This document shows positions 50,547 to 60,010 of a DNA stretch of 64,000 nucleotides, in pieces. The notes under the pieces were generated by a model. That model was not told where the DNA came from and searched no databases. It saw only the letters and a list, made by a program, of their open reading frames with translations. Where the stretch lies: contig CAZJQP010000001.1 of assembly GCA_964548225.1 (NCBI GenBank), positions 124,001 through 188,000 of the forward strand. Reading direction: 5' to 3'. Made by a program: the position numbers and the translations under genes. The DNA comes from CALMEH01 sp964548225. Lineage in GTDB: Bacteria > Acidobacteriota > Blastocatellia > Pyrinomonadales > Pyrinomonadaceae. Numbering within the stretch: position 1 is the first letter of the stretch; the number at the start of each line of letters is the position of its first letter.

Positions 50547-52052
50547 GTGACCGACAAAGAAATTTCCGCCGAACAAAATTCAGAAAAAAACGAACGCCAA
50601 AGTGCGAGTTGGGATTTGCAAAATGCCATTCGCAATTATTCAACTCTTGTGGCAACACAGATTGCGGTCGCTTTTTTTTCGTTCGCGTCTGCGTGGCTGG
50701 CAACTCGTTATCTCGGCACAGAAGGTTATGGCGGCGTGGTCGCGGTAATTGCGGCTTCGCAAGTCGCGCAGATTTTTGTAAATTGGACGTGCGTTGCGTT
50801 GGCGCGTTACGGCGTTGAAGAATTTGTCGAATCCGGCAAAATCAGTAAAACATTTTGGGCGCGGACATTGATTTTTTTGCCGAATACGCTGATTTTTCTC
50901 GCGCTCTCTTTTCTATGGCTTCCTCTAATTTCAAGCTGGCTCAAACTTCCCGCCGAAGCGATCTGGTATATCGCCGCGCATTTTCTTGTTACTGCCGTTT
51001 GGCTACACATTCAGCACGCTCTTCAAGGCGCGAAACTGCCGCGTCTTCAGGGAATTCTGCTTGCCGTTGAAAGATTTTTGATTTTTTCGGGTTTGTTGGG
51101 GTTGGTTTTCAGCGGCAAATTAACGTATCTTTCGGCGGTCGTCATTTTCATCGTTTCGCCGCTTTTGATGGCATTTGTCGGGATTTTTCAGCTTCGTAAA
51201 TTTATTGTGGGACGAATTGGTTTTGAAACGGACGCGCTGAAGAAAATCTTGAAATTTTCCGTGCCGCTCATACCTTTTTATATTGTCGGTTATCTTTCGA
51301 CAAATTATCTGGACGCGATTTTTATTTCGCAATACCTTTCAAAATCGGATTTGGGCGTTTATGCCATTGCGTATCAAATAAACGGAATTTTGATGCAGTT
51401 TCCGACGCTTGCGGGAAGTCTTCTTTTGCCGTTTTTCGTAACTCTTCAAACAAGCGGAAGCCTTGAAAAATTAAAGGTCTATATGGAAGATATTCTGCCT
51501 TTGCTGACCTTTGCCGGTGCAATTTTAAGTGTTTGCGTCGCGTTTGCGATGCAGATTTTGATTCCGCTCGTTTTTGGTCAAGAAGTCGGCGGCGCAGTGA
51601 TTATTTTTTGGATTTTAATGTCGAGCGCGGTTTTGGCAATTCCGGTTTTTCTCGGTTACGCGCCTTATTCCAATTCGATTTCGGTTACATATATTGCAAC
51701 TTTGATGGGAATTTCCGCGGCGATTGTTAATCTTACCGCTAATTTTTTGTTAATTCCGCGTTACGGTTTGAAAGGTTGCGCGTGGGCAACGGTTTTGGCA
51801 TCTGCGGCGAGTGTTTTAACGGCAATAATTATCGGCGGAAAGAGATTCAAACTTCGTCTGAAATGGACGCTTCCGGCAGTTTTGCCTGCGCTTTTCGGTT
51901 CTGCATCTGCTTCGTGGACGGAAAATCTCTGGCTTGCGCTTGTTTTGGCTTTTGCCTCTGCATTTGCTATTGTGCTACTTTATCGAAATTCGTTCGTGCA
52001 GAGCGTAAAACTGCTTTCGGATTATCGGAAATTATTATCGAACCGCACATAA
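50547..52052 (+). CDS. Polysaccharide flippase (Wzx/MATE-like)
   Basis: 501 residues from GTG 50547. About twelve to fourteen membrane helices in two halves, the pattern of Wzx-type O-unit or capsule-unit flippases in the MOP superfamily. The start Y-S-T-L-V-A-T-Q-I-A-V-A-F-F-S-F and R-Y-L-G-T-E-G-Y-G motif are characteristic. It should flip lipid-linked glycan units made by the following enzymes to the periplasm. The methyltransferase gene starts 3 nt after its stop, so this is the head of the polysaccharide operon. Confidence 0.9.
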   Translation: MTDKEISAEQNSEKNERQSASWDLQNAIRNYSTLVATQIAVAFFSFASAWLATRYLGTEGYGGVVAVIAASQVAQIFVNWTCVALARYGVEEFVESGKISKTFWARTLIFLPNTLIFLALSFLWLPLISSWLKLPAEAIWYIAAHFLVTAVWLHIQHALQGAKLPRLQGILLAVERFLIFSGLLGLVFSGKLTYLSAVVIFIVSPLLMAFVGIFQLRKFIVGRIGFETDALKKILKFSVPLIPFYIVGYLSTNYLDAIFISQYLSKSDLGVYAIAYQINGILMQFPTLAGSLLLPFFVTLQTSGSLEKLKVYMEDILPLLTFAGAILSVCVAFAMQILIPLVFGQEVGGAVIIFWILMSSAVLAIPVFLGYAPYSNSISVTYIATLMGISAAIVNLTANFLLIPRYGLKGCAWATVLASAASVLTAIIIGGKRFKLRLKWTLPAVLPALFGSASASWTENLWLALVLAFASAFAIVLLYRNSFVQSVKLLSDYRKLLSNRT

Positions 52053-52055
52053 AAT

Positions 52056-52961
52056 ATGCTGAAAATGTATCAAAAACACGCTCATTCGGGCAGTTCGGCT
52101 GAGCTTTGGGAAGAAAATTGGAAATCGGCACAATTTTATCAGGCACTCGAATTTTGTCGGGTTGATCCTTTGCGTCCTCTTTTTGAAAAATATGCCAAAA
52201 AAGGTTCGTTGATGCTCGAAGGCGGTTGCGGAATGGGACAATATGTAACTTTTTACACGGAAAGAGGCGTAAATGTCGTCGGACTCGATTTCGCGCAGAG
52301 AGCTTTGCATCAACTCAACCGTCGCGTTCCGAATTTGAAATTATGTGCCGGAAATGTTGCGGCTTTGCCCTTTGCCGATGAAACTTTTGATGTTTATTAT
52401 TCGGGCGGCGTAGTCGAACATTTTGAAAGCGGCGCGGAAAAATCTTTGTCGGAAGCACGGCGGGTTCTGAAAAAAGACGGAGTTTTGCTAATCAGCGTGC
52501 CGCATTTCAGCCCGCTTCGGCGCGTTCTTTCGCCGCTCAAAAAAGATGTTTGGCGGCGCGTCGGGAAATCGGAAACGGAAAATCGGACGGAAAACGATTT
52601 GAATTTCTTTCAATATGCGTATCAACCGCGCGAATTTTCCAAAATGCTCGAAAATGCTGGTCTTAAGGTTATTGACAGACAGGGTTTTGCCGTTCTTTGG
52701 GGACTTTCGGATTTACCTTTTCTCAGCGAGAAAAGCGAGATTAAAGCGTCGGAAAACGGTCAGGCAAAACCTGTGGCGGTGGAGGAAAAAACCGATTTAT
52801 CAAAAATTAATCAGCCTGTATCGGCTTCACTTTTGAAACGTCTGGTAGTTGCCGAAGATGCTTCGATTCCGGTTTTGGGGCTTGGCGTAAAATTTATGCG
52901 TTGGGCAGTCAGCAATATGATGATGTATGTTTGTGTCAGAAAAGAATCGAAACTTAAATGA
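52056..52961 (+). CDS. SAM-dependent methyltransferase (class I)
   Basis: 301 residues. SAM motif I is L-M-L-E-G-G-C-G-M-G-Q, followed by V-V-G-L-D-F-A and L-P-F-A-D-E-T-F-D-V, the Methyltransf_11 layout. The C-terminal part has an extra K/E-rich insertion (about 225-255). In this context it probably methylates a sugar or a lipid-linked glycan. Acceptor unknown. It sits 3 nt after the flippase and 4 nt before a glycosyltransferase. Confidence 0.87.
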   Translation: MLKMYQKHAHSGSSAELWEENWKSAQFYQALEFCRVDPLRPLFEKYAKKGSLMLEGGCGMGQYVTFYTERGVNVVGLDFAQRALHQLNRRVPNLKLCAGNVAALPFADETFDVYYSGGVVEHFESGAEKSLSEARRVLKKDGVLLISVPHFSPLRRVLSPLKKDVWRRVGKSETENRTENDLNFFQYAYQPREFSKMLENAGLKVIDRQGFAVLWGLSDLPFLSEKSEIKASENGQAKPVAVEEKTDLSKINQPVSASLLKRLVVAEDASIPVLGLGVKFMRWAVSNMMMYVCVRKESKLK

Positions 52962-52965
52962 AAAA

Positions 52966-54093
52966 ATGAAGCCGATAAAAGTTTTGCACATTCACGAAGT
53001 CGAAAAAGAAGCCTTTTATTTCAGCAATCTGATTGATTTTATAAACCGCGATGAAATCGAAATCTCGTTTGTAACACTTGCGCCGGAAGGCGGTTTTACC
53101 GAAAGTATGAAACGGCGCGGTGTTAAAGTTTATGCGCTCGATTCTTTGAGTAAAAAAAAACTTACTAATGCGGCACGGAAGATTTGGCAGATTCTAAAAG
53201 ACGAAAATCCCGAAATTGTGCATACGCATCTCTTTAATGCGACGACTATCGGCTTGAATTTGGCGCATTGGCAGAAACGAAAAAAAATCATCACGCGCCA
53301 TCATTCGGACGCTCTGCATTTGCTTCCCGATAGAGCTAAACGTGCTTTTTATTTAAATTTAGAGCGGCGCAACAATCGTCTGGCAAATCATATTATTGCA
53401 CCGTCGAAAATGGTTCGTGAATGTCTCGTAGATTGGGAAAAAACGCCGCCGGAAAAAGTTTCAATCATTCCTTACGGGCAAACGCCGGAGCGTTTTGAAA
53501 AAGTTACGCCCGAAATTATCAAGGAAAAACGAGCCGAACTCGGTTTTGAAAATCAACTTTCGCTCGTTTGTGTGTCGCGGCTTTTCAATCGCAAAGGTCA
53601 TCAATATTTGTTTGAAGCCGCCGCGCCTTTGTTCAAAAAAGGGTTGAATGCCAAACTTTTTTTGGTCGGCACAGGCGATTATAAAGAAAATCTGGAGCGC
53701 ATTGCGAAAGATTTGGGAATCTTGCAAAATATTGAGTTTTTAGGCTGGCGCGACGACGGTTTGCAGATTATCGGTGCAGCGGACATTATCGTTCATCCTT
53801 CGCTCGAAGACGCGCTTTCGCAAAGTTTGATTGAAAGTTTGATGCTTCAGCGTCCGATTATTGCAACGGACATCAGCGGCGCAAGCGACACGCTGGACGG
53901 CGGAAAATACGGGAAATTAGTTCCGCCCGCCGATTCGGAAAGTTTTCGTATCGCTTTGCAGGAAACAATCGAAAACCTCGACGCGGCACGCGAAAACGCC
54001 AAACTCGGCAGAAAATATCTGCTCGAATATATGAGCGCAGAGCGCACGGCAGGCGAATATGCGAAGATTTACAAGAAAGTTTTAGATTTATAA
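52966..54093 (+). CDS. Glycosyltransferase family 4
   Basis: 375 residues from ATG 52966; the frame extends back to 52927 only inside the previous gene. GT-B fold: the C-terminal half has V-S-R-L-F-N-R-K-G-H-Q and the E-x7-E signature H-P-S-L-E-D-A-L-S-Q-S-L-I-E, typical of GT4 retaining transferases. Donor and acceptor are unknown. Cytoplasmic, acting on a lipid-linked intermediate. Confidence 0.9.
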   Translation: MKPIKVLHIHEVEKEAFYFSNLIDFINRDEIEISFVTLAPEGGFTESMKRRGVKVYALDSLSKKKLTNAARKIWQILKDENPEIVHTHLFNATTIGLNLAHWQKRKKIITRHHSDALHLLPDRAKRAFYLNLERRNNRLANHIIAPSKMVRECLVDWEKTPPEKVSIIPYGQTPERFEKVTPEIIKEKRAELGFENQLSLVCVSRLFNRKGHQYLFEAAAPLFKKGLNAKLFLVGTGDYKENLERIAKDLGILQNIEFLGWRDDGLQIIGAADIIVHPSLEDALSQSLIESLMLQRPIIATDISGASDTLDGGKYGKLVPPADSESFRIALQETIENLDAARENAKLGRKYLLEYMSAERTAGEYAKIYKKVLDL

Positions 54094-54100
54094 AACGTAA

Positions 54101-55228
54101 ATGTCAGAGAAAGTTATATTACCGAAGGGAAGACTTGGAAGTATAGATTTATTACGAGGCGTTGCGGCACTTGCGGTTGCCGTATTTCACGTTTTTGATA
54201 AAGGAATTTTTAATACTGCATTTACTTCAAACTCTTTCATACAAACGCTTTACACCGTCCCGATTTCATTCGGTTATACAGGTGTTTATCTGTTCTTCGT
54301 GATTTCCGGTTTTTGCATCCATCTGCGTTGGGCAAAGGCTTTTGCCAGAAACGACAAGGATTTTTCATTGGATTTTAAGGCTTTTTGGAAAAGACGAATT
54401 ATCAGACTTTATCCGGCGTATTTGGTAACCTTGGCAATTTGTATCGGATTGGGATTTTATCAAGGCGAAATAAAGTTTTCATCATTTTTTATTTGGGATG
54501 TTATTTCGCATTTATTGATGATTCACAATTTCGACGCAAAAACCGTGTATAGCATAAACGGAGTTTTATGGACGTTAGCAATTGAAGAACAACTTTATCT
54601 GGCATATTTTCTGCTCGTTTGGCTAAGAGAAAAATTCGGTTGGAAAATAACAATTGCAATTTGCTTTTCGGTTAGAATTGCTTGGTTCGCATTCTGTTTC
54701 GCGCTAAATTATTTGTTTAAACTGCAAATTCCCGTTTCCGAATCTTCTTTTGCGAATTGGTGTGTTTGGGCTTTAGGCGCAATCGGAATTGAAGCTGCTT
54801 TGGGAATTATTAAATTACCCAAATGGCTGAGTTCATTATTTGTTGCAAGTTTGGTTTTAATTACGGTTTCGGTTTTGGAATATGCGGATTTTTATTTCGG
54901 AAGAGTCGGAATTTTGAATAAATTCGTGTGGTTTGTATCACAGCCGCTTTGGGGAATAGGCTTTTTTATCCTAATAAATAATCTTGTCAACAGAGAAATA
55001 AAATGGTTCAAATCAAACAGCGAAATTAAATACAAAGATAAAAATTTCTTAATCAAAGTTTTCGTCGGTTTAGGAGTTTTTTCTTATTCGCTTTATCTAA
55101 CTCACGAAATCGTTTTGCATTTATTTAAGACAACGGAAATTTTACTCGTTTTAATTTGCATAGCTTTTGCTTATATATTTTATTTGGCTTTTGAAAAACC
55201 TTTTATTAAAATTTTGGAAAAAAGCTGA
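54101..55228 (+). CDS. Acyltransferase 3 (OafA/YrhL-like) family protein
   Basis: 375 residues with about ten membrane helices. The family start I-D-L-L-R-G-V-A-A-L-A-V-A-V-F-H-V with the catalytic-type His, the F-F-V-I-S-G-F motif and F-W-K-R-R-I-I-R-L-Y-P-A-Y are all present. It should O-acetylate or acylate the surface glycan at the cytoplasmic membrane. No C-terminal SGNH domain is attached. This stretch looks more AT-rich than its neighbours. Confidence 0.92.
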   Translation: MSEKVILPKGRLGSIDLLRGVAALAVAVFHVFDKGIFNTAFTSNSFIQTLYTVPISFGYTGVYLFFVISGFCIHLRWAKAFARNDKDFSLDFKAFWKRRIIRLYPAYLVTLAICIGLGFYQGEIKFSSFFIWDVISHLLMIHNFDAKTVYSINGVLWTLAIEEQLYLAYFLLVWLREKFGWKITIAICFSVRIAWFAFCFALNYLFKLQIPVSESSFANWCVWALGAIGIEAALGIIKLPKWLSSLFVASLVLITVSVLEYADFYFGRVGILNKFVWFVSQPLWGIGFFILINNLVNREIKWFKSNSEIKYKDKNFLIKVFVGLGVFSYSLYLTHEIVLHLFKTTEILLVLICIAFAYIFYLAFEKPFIKILEKS

Positions 55229-55263
55229 AAAATCAGAATCGGAAAAATTTTATTTTATAACGA

Positions 55264-56046
55264 ATGTCAGTATCGGAAAGATTTCAGGGTGCAAATATAA
55301 TTGACGCGGGCGCGTTGTCGCCGTATTGGGGCGAACATACGGCGCGTTATTCGTTTGTTTTGCCTTATATTAAAGACAAAAAAGTTCTCGATATTGCCTG
55401 CGGAACGGGTTATGGTTTGGCGTTTTTGAAAGCGTCGGCAAAATCGGTTACGGGCGTTGACGTGGACATCGAAGCGGCGCGGCAGGCAAAAAGCGAATGC
55501 GATGAAAAAGCTGGAGTTTTGCTTGGCGACGGCACGAATTTGCCGTTTCACGATGAAAGTTTCGATGTCGTAACTTCGTTTGAAACACTTGAACATTTGC
55601 ACGCCCGAACGCAATTTTTATCCGAATTGAAAAGAGTTTTGAAGCCGAAAGGTTTATTGATTTTGTCCACGCCGAACGCTTTTTACACAAAACCTGTGAA
55701 CGGCAAACCGAAAAATCCGTTTCACGTTTTTGAATATGAACCGGAAGAATTGAAAAAAGATTTGGAAAGCCAATTTGCCATAAGCGAATTCGTCGGGCAA
55801 AGTTTAGACAAAAGTTTTTCGATTCCGCCTTTTTACGATGCACAACAGGAATTGCCGACGGATTTTTCGACGCAAAGCAAACTTTTTGCGTGGCGTGTTT
55901 TCAATAAAGTGCCGCTCGGTTTGCGTGAAAATTTGAGTCAAATACTTTGGAAAAAGCCTTTTTATCCAACCGAAAAAGATTATAAATTCGAGGAAAGCAC
56001 GATAGAAAACGCACCGGTTTTGGTGGCGGTTTGCGAAAAAATTTAA
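55264..56046 (+). CDS. SAM-dependent methyltransferase (class I)
   Basis: 260 residues. Motif I is V-L-D-I-A-C-G-T-G-Y-G, then V-T-G-V-D-V-D and the L-P-F-H-D-E-S-F-D-V segment; the C-terminal part has the L-S-T-P-N strand usual in sugar methyltransferases. Its stop overlaps the next gene's ATG (TAATG), so the two are coupled. The acceptor is unknown. Confidence 0.88.
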   Translation: MSVSERFQGANIIDAGALSPYWGEHTARYSFVLPYIKDKKVLDIACGTGYGLAFLKASAKSVTGVDVDIEAARQAKSECDEKAGVLLGDGTNLPFHDESFDVVTSFETLEHLHARTQFLSELKRVLKPKGLLILSTPNAFYTKPVNGKPKNPFHVFEYEPEELKKDLESQFAISEFVGQSLDKSFSIPPFYDAQQELPTDFSTQSKLFAWRVFNKVPLGLRENLSQILWKKPFYPTEKDYKFEESTIENAPVLVAVCEKI

Positions 56047-56927
56047 TGAATCAGCCTTTAGTCAGCGTTGTAATTCCGAATTACAACTACGAAAAATTCA
56101 TCACCGAAACGATTGAAAGCGTTTTGGCGCAGACTTATAAAAATATCGAAATTATCGTGGTTGATGACGGCTCGAAAGACAAATCGCTCGAAGTTTTAGC
56201 AGAATTCGGCGATAAAATTCAAGTCGTTCAACAAAAAAACGCGGGAGTTTCAGCGGCACGAAATCACGGTGTAAGTCTTTCAAAAGGCGCATTCATCGCA
56301 TTTTTAGATGCCGATGATGTTTGGCTTCCCGAAAAACTCGAACGTCAAATCGAAAAATTCAATCAAGATTCGGAAGTCGGTTTGGTGCATTGCTCGATGA
56401 CACTGATAAATCTGAAAAACGAACCCATCGGTGAAAACATAAGTGGGCAGGAAGGTTGGGTTTCGGAAGAATTTCTGATTTTTGAGCGCGGCGTGGTTAT
56501 CGGCGCGGGCAGTACTGCGCTTGTCAAACGCGAAATTTTCGATGCGGTCGGCGGATTCGATTTGCGTCTTTCGACTGCCGCCGATTGGGATTTTTGCTAT
56601 CAGGTTTCGCGCCGATACAAAATCGGGTTTGTCAGCGAACCGCTGGTTTTATACCGAATGCACGGAACAAATATGCACGGCAATATCAAGGTTATGGAAC
56701 ACGATATGTTGCTCGGATTTGAAAAAGCGTTTGAGGAAAAGAGCGAAAATTTACAAAAACTTCGCAAGGAATGTTACGGAAATTTGTATAAAACCTTAGC
56801 CGGTTCTTATTTCATCAGCCGTAAATACAAAAGTTTTATCAAATCGAGTCTTAAAAGTATCGTCAACCGACCCTCTAATTTAGGATATTTCTTGAAATTT
56901 CCGCTACGCAAAATCAAAAAGAAGTAA
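56046..56927 (+). CDS. Glycosyltransferase family 2
   Basis: 293 residues from ATG 56046, coupled to the methyltransferase. GT-A fold with V-V-I-P-N-Y-N-Y, V-V-D-D-G-S, S-A-A-R-N-H-G and the D-A-D-D metal motif near residue 90. The C-terminal half follows the WcaA-like layout (G-G-F-D, A-A-D-W-D-F). Inverting transfer of a sugar to a lipid-linked acceptor is expected. It ends the first part of the operon; a gene on the opposite strand follows. Confidence 0.9.
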   Translation: MNQPLVSVVIPNYNYEKFITETIESVLAQTYKNIEIIVVDDGSKDKSLEVLAEFGDKIQVVQQKNAGVSAARNHGVSLSKGAFIAFLDADDVWLPEKLERQIEKFNQDSEVGLVHCSMTLINLKNEPIGENISGQEGWVSEEFLIFERGVVIGAGSTALVKREIFDAVGGFDLRLSTAADWDFCYQVSRRYKIGFVSEPLVLYRMHGTNMHGNIKVMEHDMLLGFEKAFEEKSENLQKLRKECYGNLYKTLAGSYFISRKYKSFIKSSLKSIVNRPSNLGYFLKFPLRKIKKK

Positions 56928-56980
56928 CAAAAAAGCAGTTGTGAATTTAATAAAAGCGTAACTGTTTTGTGGTCTGAAAT

Positions 56981-58387
56981 TTACGGAGCAAATACAGTAA
57001 AATCGTCGAATCTTTCAAATGTTCCGGCAGAACCTACCATTCCGGCTTTGGTTGCATTGCTCAAATGCGATGATGTAGTTGAAATAGTCTGAACTCCATC
57101 GCAGTAAGCCGTAATGGAATTTCCGTTTGCGACAACTCGTAATAAAGTCCAATTCGAAGGCTGAACGCCGGTTGTCTGTATAACATAATCTCCGTTGACT
57201 TTCTCGATTAAATAAACATTTGCACCCGAAGCATAAAATTGTCCGTAATTATCATCGTCTTGATAACGATAGACTAAACCTACGCTTCCGCTGGAAAAAC
57301 TACCGTAAGTTCGGCTTACTCTAACATCCATATTAGAAGTTCCGGTTTCGACATAAATCGGGGTAATGGAGTTACCGCTGTTAAAAGCCCGCTCACCGGC
57401 AATGCCCCATTGATGGATATAAGTTCCGACCCATCTTCTTTTCACCCTGCCTGTTGCCGTAAAACCGACAGCCGTGCCGAGTCCGGCATTGCTCCAAAAA
57501 GTATCTTGCCGGTTAAAAGAATCATAGACAATCGCTCCTGACGGAACCGATTCGGCAGATGCGGTGAAAGTCGGCGGAGTAATAGTTTCGGCAGTCCAAA
57601 TCGGTAAATCGTTTGAAAAATCAGGTTTTCGTCCGAAAACACCGACATCTATGTCTTTTGAAAGAACTCCGATGTGATTTGCACCGTTAAATCCCATTGA
57701 CAAATCAGGGTATGTTTTTGATTGTGTAGAATAATCCACCAGAAAAGAGGCAGTAACAATCTCTCCGTTAGACTTTAAATATGAGCTGCGGAAATATTTT
57801 TCCGGCGTAAATGAAGAAAGCAACGAATCGAGCGGAATATTTCCTTCAAAACCGCGAATTCTGGCAATTTTTCCGCTAAAATTACTGTGGTCGGAGCCAC
57901 CGACGAACAGAACGCCCGAACCGCTGCCAACAGGTGTGCTTCTTTTTCCGTTGTATCGCATAATTCCGCTCGGAACGCCATTTATGTAGGTTACAATTAC
58001 TGCTCCGTCCCAACCAACGGCAATGTGAGACCATTGATTGACCGGAACGGTTTCGTCTGTTCCGAAAGATATGGTGCTGTTTGTTTCATTACTCCAAAAA
58101 TTTCCGGTAAGCGCGAGGCGCGTTGCGCCGCCACCGAAACCAAATAATAAAGCGTGCGCTCCGCCATATCCGTCGCTGATAACGTATTGTGCGCCTGCGT
58201 AAGGTTTTACCCACGCTTCCCAAAAAAATGAGCGGTGATTAACGCCGGGTTTCCAAAAAATTCCGTGATTAACGTGATGTCCTTTCGTTGCATCAAATTC
58301 TAAAGCTCCTTCCGTTGGAGATTGTTGTCCGAAAGTTGAGAAAGAGAGACACAAAAAAACCGTAAGACAAACAATTATTCTCTTCAT
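56981..58387 (-). CDS. Secreted LamG/concanavalin-like protein
   Basis: 468 residues from ATG 58387, which follows ggaggag; the open frame to 58441 is not needed. A signal peptide (about 1-20, ending T-F-G-Q) precedes a LamG-like jelly-roll (about 25-190; W-S-H-I-A-V-G-W-D-G and K-I-A-R-I-R-G-F). A second jelly-roll-like domain lies at about 295-465 (V-Y-D-S-F-N-R to F-D-D-F-T-V-F-A). Both may bind glycans. It is inserted on the opposite strand within the polysaccharide cluster, so it may be unrelated to synthesis and act at the cell surface. Confidence 0.82.
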   Translation of the reverse strand: MKRIIVCLTVFLCLSFSTFGQQSPTEGALEFDATKGHHVNHGIFWKPGVNHRSFFWEAWVKPYAGAQYVISDGYGGAHALLFGFGGGATRLALTGNFWSNETNSTISFGTDETVPVNQWSHIAVGWDGAVIVTYINGVPSGIMRYNGKRSTPVGSGSGVLFVGGSDHSNFSGKIARIRGFEGNIPLDSLLSSFTPEKYFRSSYLKSNGEIVTASFLVDYSTQSKTYPDLSMGFNGANHIGVLSKDIDVGVFGRKPDFSNDLPIWTAETITPPTFTASAESVPSGAIVYDSFNRQDTFWSNAGLGTAVGFTATGRVKRRWVGTYIHQWGIAGERAFNSGNSITPIYVETGTSNMDVRVSRTYGSFSSGSVGLVYRYQDDDNYGQFYASGANVYLIEKVNGDYVIQTTGVQPSNWTLLRVVANGNSITAYCDGVQTISTTSSHLSNATKAGMVGSAGTFERFDDFTVFAP

Positions 58388-58578
58388 TAAATTAAACTCC
58401 TCCAAATTAAAACAAAAAATGATTGGTCGAAATTTGCCCAAAGATTAGGCTAATCTCTCTGATTTTATTCGTTTGCAATGAGTAGGAGATTATCATACTT
58501 TATTGCTTGTAGTAAAGGTTTCATTTGTAACCCAAAACAATTCGAGAGAATCAGGTTGCGAAAAGGAACCAAGCTGAT

Positions 58579-59817
58579 ATGAAAAAAACACTCTATCAAT
58601 GTTATTTCGGTGTGCGCGAACCGTTGGTGCAAACACAGGTTGTGCCTTATTTGCAGGAACTTGGCAAAGACGGCATCGAAGTTCATCTACTCACATTTGA
58701 GCCGGAAATTCCTTCGGCGGAAAAGATTGCGGAAAATCGGCAAATGCTTGCGGAAAAGGGAATTAAGTGGCATTTTCTGAAATATCACAAAACGCCTTCG
58801 TTGCCCGCAACGCTTTATGACATTGCTTGCGGAGCGATTTTTTCTTGGAAACTTAACCGAAAAGAGAAGTTTGATGTTTTTCACGGTCGCGTGCATATTC
58901 CGACATTAATGGGCTTGTTTGCCAAAAAAATTAGTTTTCACAAACCGAAATTATTGTTTGATGTGCGCGGATTCTTTCCCGAAGAATACACGGACGCGGG
59001 AGTTTGGAAGGAAAACGGATTTATTTACAAAGGCGCGAAATTTGTCGAAAATTGGTTGCGGCGCGAGGCAGACGGCTTTGTCGTTTTGACCGAAAAAGCG
59101 CGACAAATTTGGTTTCCCGAAAGCGCGGAAAACGGTTTTGATAAATTTGGCAGACCTGTCGAAGTAATTCCTTGTTGCGTTAATTTGAAAAGATTTGAAA
59201 AAGTTGACAATAATTTGCGACAAACAATGCGCGAAAAATTAAATGTGCAGGGTAAACGAGTTATCGTTTATGTCGGTTCATTCGGCGGATTTTATATGAC
59301 GCAGGAAACTGCCGATTTTTACGGCGCGGCAAAACGGCAAAATCCAAAAACTTTTGCACTGATTTTAACGCAGACGAAGCCGGAAATGATTCAGCCGTTG
59401 CTTGAAAATTACGGTTACGCGCCGGAAGATTTTTTTATTCAAAAAGTAAAACCTGCCGAAATTCCCGATTATCTGAGCGCGGCGGACATTGCCGTTTCGT
59501 TTATCAAGCCTTCGTTTTCAAAACTTGCCTCATCGCCAACAAAGAACGCCGAATATCTCGCCTGCGGTTTGCCGATGATTGCAAATTCAAATGTCGGCGA
59601 CACAGCGGAATTTACACGCGAAGACCGCGCCGGATTTATTATTGACGAATTTTCGGAAGCAAGTTATCTGAAGGCTCTGACGCAAGTTGAAAAAATGTTA
59701 GAAAACCGCGAAAAATCAACCGAAATCTGCCGTCAAAGCGCAGAAAAGCGTTTCGATTTGATAAAAGTCGGCGGCGCAAGGTATCGGAAACTTTATGTAA
59801 AATTACTCGAAGGTTGA
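58579..59817 (+). CDS. Glycosyltransferase, GT4-like
   Basis: 412 residues. GT-B layout with an N-terminal F-H-G-R-V-H-I-P-T-L and L-L-F-D-V-R-G-F-F-P-E-E stretch, and a C-terminal V-I-V-Y-V-G-S-F-G-G-F donor-site strand with A-D-I-A-V-S-F-I-K-P-S-F and K-N-A-E-Y-L-A-C-G-L-P. The E-x7-E motif is weaker than in the gene at 52966. Transfers an unknown sugar during glycan assembly. Confidence 0.87.
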   Translation: MKKTLYQCYFGVREPLVQTQVVPYLQELGKDGIEVHLLTFEPEIPSAEKIAENRQMLAEKGIKWHFLKYHKTPSLPATLYDIACGAIFSWKLNRKEKFDVFHGRVHIPTLMGLFAKKISFHKPKLLFDVRGFFPEEYTDAGVWKENGFIYKGAKFVENWLRREADGFVVLTEKARQIWFPESAENGFDKFGRPVEVIPCCVNLKRFEKVDNNLRQTMREKLNVQGKRVIVYVGSFGGFYMTQETADFYGAAKRQNPKTFALILTQTKPEMIQPLLENYGYAPEDFFIQKVKPAEIPDYLSAADIAVSFIKPSFSKLASSPTKNAEYLACGLPMIANSNVGDTAEFTREDRAGFIIDEFSEASYLKALTQVEKMLENREKSTEICRQSAEKRFDLIKVGGARYRKLYVKLLEG

Positions 59818-59842
59818 TTTTACTTCAATCGTTTTCCACGTT

Positions 59843-59886
59843 AAAATTGATTCTTTTTAGCTCGTGAACTAAAAAGAATCAATTTT
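59843..59886. terminator. 18-bp perfect hairpin after the glycosyltransferase
   Basis: aaaattgattctttttag at 59843-59860 is mirrored exactly at 59869-59886 with an 8-nt loop. A/T-rich outer arms give a T tract in either direction, so it works as a bidirectional terminator. Confidence 0.8.
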
Positions 59887-59888
59887 AT

Positions 59889-59969
59889 TTATCCACAGAT
59901 GAAAACAGATAAACACAGATGAAATCAAGATTAAAATATCTGTGTCTATCTGTTTTCATCTGTGGATAA
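59889..59969. repeat. 32-bp inverted repeat, ccacagatgaaaacagat family (copy A)
   Basis: Arms at 59889-59920 and 59938-59969 are reverse complements with one mismatch; each arm is an approximately 10-bp iteration of cagatgaaaa/cagataaaca. A second copy of the family lies at 63073-63161. Both occupy gaps between genes of the same operon. Confidence 0.82.
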
Positions 59970-60010
59970 TAATTTCTTCTGCTTTACTTTCTGTTCACCA
60001 TTTTTTTAGT